A model generated the notes under the pieces. That model was not told the origin of the DNA, did not search any database, and saw only the letters and a list, made by a program, of their open reading frames with translations. Shown one piece after another: positions 23,036 to 25,860 of a stretch of DNA of 25,860 nt. A program made the position numbers and the translations under genes. Each line of letters starts with the position of its first letter. Position 1 is the stretch's first letter. The DNA comes from Kiritimatiellia bacterium (GTDB lineage: Bacteria > Verrucomicrobiota > Kiritimatiellia > SLAD01). The DNA is taken from positions 1 through 25,860 of the forward strand of contig SKXR01000222.1 in NCBI GenBank assembly GCA_007128275.1, read 5' to 3'.

Positions 23036-23983
23036 TCATTCCCCTCCCGCCCCGACGATCACCGACGGCGCCATCCGATCGTCGCCCGGCCGCGCTTCCT
23101 TCTCGATGTGGCGGCGGATCAGCCAATGTCGCTGGATCCCTTCGATCAGGACTTCCGCCTCCTGCAAGGTCGCCTGCGTCTGATAGACCAAACCCGGGAC
23201 ATCCTCCAACTCGCCCGCCACGCGGTCGGTCATTTGCGGCAACTTATCGGTGGCCTCCGCCACGTTGGCCAAGATCTTGTTCACCTCGCTCAATGACGCC
23301 TGAACGCTGGCCAGCATGACGTCCACTTCCGCCGCCACGTCCGGATCGCGCAAGATCTTACCCGCCGCGCCTTCGCCCGCTTCCAGTCCCTGCACAATGC
23401 GGTTCAAACTCGCCAGCAACTCCTGCACATCGCCGTCCGGATCGCGCAAGTCCTGAACGAGCCCCGTGGACTCCGCCAGCAATCGCTGCAACTCTTCGAT
23501 CGCCGGAACGGTGGTCTCGCGCACTTCCTCCAGCAACGATTCCGCAAGATCCAAAAGTTCCGTGTCCTGAATGATGGGAATATAGGCGCCCTCCTCCGGC
23601 AGCGGATTACCCCGTCCGCGCGTGATTTCGACAAACGAATCGCCGGCCACGGCAAACGCGCGCTTCACCACCCCGGTGGAATCGTCCCGGACATACTGGA
23701 AAAACCGGCCGCGTACATGCATCACCGCCTCCATCACACCGTCCTCGCGCGGGGAAACATCTTCCACCATGCCGGCAGGCGTTTCCAATACGCGGACTTC
23801 TGATCCGCGACGCAGCCCCATCGTGCCCTCTTCGGGAAACTCCGCCCGGATTTCGTAGGTCGGCTCGAACCACCCTTGCGCGCGCCCCGTGACGATGATC
23901 CCCGCCACCAGTAAGAAAAGAACCAGCAGGACAAACGCCCCGACGATCTCGTTGACGTACCGGAATTTGAACGGTTTCTTCAT
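23036..23983 (-). CDS. MlaD-like MCE-domain protein
   Basis: The 315-residue protein has a short cytoplasmic start, one membrane span (about 15-37, EIVGAFVLLVLFLLVAGIIV), a single MCE domain (about 42-140: PTYEIRAEFPEEG, LRRGSEVRVLETPAGMVEDV, AGDSFVEITRGRG), and a long helical C-terminus (about 145-300) rich in Leu/Glu/Gln. MCE proteins form rings that shuttle lipids across the periplasm. The ATG at 23983 overlaps the stop of the MlaF-like gene (ATGA) and has GGTGGGAG upstream; a GTG five codons earlier is less likely. The C-terminal coiled-coil part is longer than in enterobacterial MlaD, more like needle- or tube-forming MCE proteins. Confidence 0.9.
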   Translation of the reverse strand: MKKPFKFRYVNEIVGAFVLLVLFLLVAGIIVTGRAQGWFEPTYEIRAEFPEEGTMGLRRGSEVRVLETPAGMVEDVSPREDGVMEAVMHVRGRFFQYVRDDSTGVVKRAFAVAGDSFVEITRGRGNPLPEEGAYIPIIQDTELLDLAESLLEEVRETTVPAIEELQRLLAESTGLVQDLRDPDGDVQELLASLNRIVQGLEAGEGAAGKILRDPDVAAEVDVMLASVQASLSEVNKILANVAEATDKLPQMTDRVAGELEDVPGLVYQTQATLQEAEVLIEGIQRHWLIRRHIEKEARPGDDRMAPSVIVGAGGE

Positions 23984-24666
23984 TCGGAAATCTCCCACCT
24001 GTCACCCAGCACCTTAGCGCGGATCGTCGGATTGAGCGACTGATTATTCGACAGTCGCTCGTCGCTGGTCAGCCAGATAACCGCCGCACCCTCCGCCCTG
24101 CGTTCCAGAACCGCCTCCACCAACTGCCCGCATTCCTCATCGCCTACATCTCGTGTAGGGCGCTCCAAAATCATCAAACGCGGCGTCCCAAGCAACGCCC
24201 GCACCCATTGCGCAATCACCAGTTCATGCCGCGGCGCCCACGCCGGACGGATAGCGGGCAAGGAGTCCCAGCCGAAACGCCCGGCCCATTGCAGTGCTTC
24301 GTCCCGAATCTCCTGCTCGGGACGACGCGTATGATGGCGTTGCGCCAAGGTCACATTCTCGTCGACGTCCAGATTGCTCACCCACGCCTGCTCCTCAAAC
24401 ACACGGCCGATCACACTTCGATAGGCGGCCGACTCATCCGCCGAAATCGAAGACCAATCCCGCCCATCCATCCGTACACGACCCGCCACGGGCGTCAGCA
24501 ATCCTTCCGCCGTGTCTGCAAGCGGAGGACATCCGCGCTCGTCTTCGACGTTGACCAATAGGCACTCGCCCGCACTCAACACAAAATGGATGTCGGCCAC
24601 TTCCTGATCGTAACGATCGGTTGCCGGCAACGTCACCGTCTCGAATTGAATACGTTCCTCAGCCAT
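23980..24666 (-). CDS. MlaF-like ABC subunit with no ATPase motifs
   Basis: Position (between MlaE-like and MlaD-like genes), length (228 residues) and residual pattern identify it as the ABC subunit of the lipid transporter. The backbone is recognisable: SAGECLLVNV, GLLTPVAGRVRMDGRDW, VIGRVFEEQAWVSNLDVDENVTL, VRALLGTPRLMILERPT. Catalytic motifs are gone: the Walker A region is VEDERGCPPLAD (40-51) with no Gly-Lys-Ser/Thr; the Q-loop Gln is Glu91; the signature region reads PAWAPRHE (141-148) instead of LSGGQ; Walker B ends LERP (167-170) rather than LDEP; the H-loop His is Ser201 (WLTSDER). It cannot be a normal ATPase. The frame is intact, follows mlaE by nine bases with GAGG before the ATG, and overlaps the next gene. 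Confidence 0.8.
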   Translation of the reverse strand: MAEERIQFETVTLPATDRYDQEVADIHFVLSAGECLLVNVEDERGCPPLADTAEGLLTPVAGRVRMDGRDWSSISADESAAYRSVIGRVFEEQAWVSNLDVDENVTLAQRHHTRRPEQEIRDEALQWAGRFGWDSLPAIRPAWAPRHELVIAQWVRALLGTPRLMILERPTRDVGDEECGQLVEAVLERRAEGAAVIWLTSDERLSNNQSLNPTIRAKVLGDRWEISE

Positions 24667-24675
24667 TGCGCCTCA

Positions 24676-25464
24676 TTAAATATAGATCAATATGGAAACC
24701 AGCGCCGACACGATAAACAGCGCGCCCACCGAACGCACCAACCCGCGCGTCGTCGCCTGCGGCACTTCCGTCACCGCGCCCTGGATGCTCATCCCTTCCG
24801 TGCAACAGATCGCGCCCGTCATCAGGCCGGGAATCATCGTCTTCGCAAGCAGACTGAATACATCCGCAGGTGTCAACGCGCCCATCACACTATCCATGAA
24901 CATCAGCGGAGTCCCGGTATTCGCCCCCATCAACACGCCGCTGAAAAAGCCGCTCACGAAGGCGACGACAATGAAGACAATCGTGAGACAGAATATCGAA
25001 ATCATCATACCCATCACGCGGGGGAGTACCAGATAGGTGAAGGGATCAAGCCCTTGCGCGTCCAAGAGACGGATTTCGCCATTGACCTTCATGTTGCCGA
25101 GTTCCGTCGTAATCGCCGCTCCGCTTCGTCCAATCACCACGAAATTCGTCAGCAGCGGGCCGAGTTCACGGATGATCACCGCCACCAGAATCGGGCCCAG
25201 TAACTCGGACTGGCCTACCCGCGTCAGTAACAGTTGCACCTGTACCACAATGGACACGCCGACCAGCAGGGCAATCAGCGCGATGAACCGGGTGGCTTCC
25301 ACGCCCGTAAAGAGGATCTGCCGGGCCAGCACGTTACGTACCGTCTGCGGCCAGTGCCGAGGCCGCACCGCCACCCACAGCGCCGCTGAAATCACCGCCG
25401 CCAGGTACGCCACCGACCGCGCCTGTTCCACAAAATAACGGCCTATCCCGCCCACGATATTCAT
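24676..25464 (-). CDS. MlaE-like permease of an MCE lipid transporter
   Basis: The 262-residue inner-membrane protein has about five to six hydrophobic segments and the MlaE family core: a GVEATRFIALIALLVG segment, the IIRELGPLLTNFVVIGRSG stretch (about 125-143), AAITTELGNMKVNGEIRLLD (about 144-163), the GLDPFTYLVLPRVMG segment and a C-terminal GAICCTEGMSIQGAV region. It passes lipid between the membrane and the MCE ring. I start it at ATG 25464 (MNIVGGIGRYFVEQ). The frame continues up to 25662, but those 66 residues are translated from a hairpin repeat (25577-25640) and are not conserved. First gene of the envelope block; no clear promoter found. Confidence 0.92.
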   Translation of the reverse strand: MNIVGGIGRYFVEQARSVAYLAAVISAALWVAVRPRHWPQTVRNVLARQILFTGVEATRFIALIALLVGVSIVVQVQLLLTRVGQSELLGPILVAVIIRELGPLLTNFVVIGRSGAAITTELGNMKVNGEIRLLDAQGLDPFTYLVLPRVMGMMISIFCLTIVFIVVAFVSGFFSGVLMGANTGTPLMFMDSVMGALTPADVFSLLAKTMIPGLMTGAICCTEGMSIQGAVTEVPQATTRGLVRSVGALFIVSALVSILIYI

Positions 25465-25576
25465 AGCACAGCATTCTGCACGATTCGGCGCCGGATTCCA
25501 AGCCCCACATACACCCCCTCCTTCGGGCTCCTGCGCTCTACCTTCAACATTGAAGTAAAGGGCGGGCACCCTCGAG

Positions 25577-25640
25577 GGAATCTCAAGCGCGGTGGCAGAG
25601 TGCTCCGTAGCGAAGCGGGGGTGGACGCCGACACCGCCTT
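25577..25640 (+). repeat. R1 hairpin repeat, diverged copy
   Basis: It shares GCGGTGGCAGAGT, CTCCGTAGCGAAGCGG, and GGACGCCGACACCGC with the copy at 2091-2157 but differs at both ends. Confidence 0.8.
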
Positions 25641-25746
25641 CCTGAGTTCCACATTTGGACACCCCAAAGTGATATGTGTACTTGGCAAGAGATAGGGCTG
25701 CACGAGTCTATATAGAAGTAAGGGGAGATATTCCGTGCGGGTCAAG

Positions 25747-25788
25747 CCAAAGCGGCGTCGACGCTTCGCTCTGCCGCCGCAGTCCAAA
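25747..25788 (-). repeat. R1 hairpin repeat, short inverted copy
   Basis: On the minus strand it reads TTTGGACTGCGGCGGCAGAG, then CGAAGCGTCGACGCCGCTTTGG, a compact R1 hairpin lacking the inner extended stem. Confidence 0.8.
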
Positions 25789-25816
25789 AAGGAACGACCG
25801 AGCAGGCCGCCTCAAG

Positions 25817-25860
25817 GGAATTTGGACTGCGGTGGCAGAGTCCTCTGTAGCGAAGCGGAA
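25817..25860 (+). repeat. R1 hairpin repeat, cut by the window edge
   Basis: GGAATTTGGACTGCGGTGGC and the following bases to the window end are nearly identical to 2091-2134; the differences are in the TCCTCCGCAG/TCCTCTGTAG part. Confidence 0.85.

Larger units (their letters stand above)
25465..25860. other. repeat-filled region upstream of the MlaE-like gene
   Basis: I see no gene. Three R1 repeats occupy most of it. The stretch 25650-25745 between them is AT-richer (around CTATATAGAAG) and may hold the promoter or the remnant of another element, but I cannot define it. Confidence 0.5.

Noticed and set aside
25465..25662. N-terminal extension of the MlaE-like protein
   Set aside because: The extra 66 residues are a translation of an R1 hairpin repeat; the conserved protein begins at 25464.

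Overview
The window is a moderately GC-rich bacterial chromosome segment with ordinary housekeeping genes, many co-directional minus-strand operons and repeat-filled gaps. Lipoprotein signals, an Mla/MCE-type transporter and an AsmA-like protein point to a diderm (Gram-negative) bacterium. The hairpin-rich intergenic repeats together with this gene set make me think of the PVC group (Verrucomicrobiota, Kiritimatiellota, Lentisphaerota). That assignment is an inference; there is no rRNA gene here to settle it.

Layout. 1-2053 (+): the 3' part of an HD-domain dNTPase (dgt), then trpD. 2315-7188 (-): argH, then an operon fmdB / zinc-ribbon membrane protein / COG3044-type ABC-class ATPase / dtd, read from 7188 down to 3957 from a consensus-like sigma-70 promoter at 7220-7248. 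7295-8179 (+): a polyprenyl diphosphate synthase. 8313-11426 (-): two secreted phosphodiesterase-fold proteins (lamin-tail/twin-HKD phospholipase D-like protein and an endonuclease/exonuclease/phosphatase-family protein). 11840-14437 (+): a hybrid sensor histidine kinase. 14470-14543 (-): tRNA-Pro(GGG). 14891-15745 (-) and 15874-16836 (+): a divergent pair, AsmA-like protein and serine O-acetyltransferase. 17107-17958 (-): an MBL-fold hydrolase between two inverted copies of a short TIR-bearing element. 18242-25464 (-): an envelope block read right to left, MlaE-like permease, MlaF-like subunit, MlaD-like MCE protein, TPR lipoprotein, SH3 protein, M48 metalloprotease lipoprotein and CHASE2 adenylate/guanylate cyclase.

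Three things stand out. First, the MlaF-like subunit has lost essentially every ATPase motif (Walker A, Q-loop Gln, signature, Walker B Asp/Glu, H-loop His) although it sits intact and translationally coupled inside its operon. Independently, the COG3044-type ATPase at 4436-6151 has lost the P-loop Lys and Ser/Thr. Second, many intergenic gaps contain degenerate tandem repeats with the same 7-bp period but a different word at each locus, often as inverted pairs that can form long hairpins; they border genes and even supply gene ends. Third, nested among them is a family of about 150-bp non-autonomous elements with 26-bp imperfect terminal inverted repeats (16892-17040 and 18048-18202, with a diverged relative at 2199-2314), plus a separate hairpin repeat family at 2091, 25577, 25747 and 25817.
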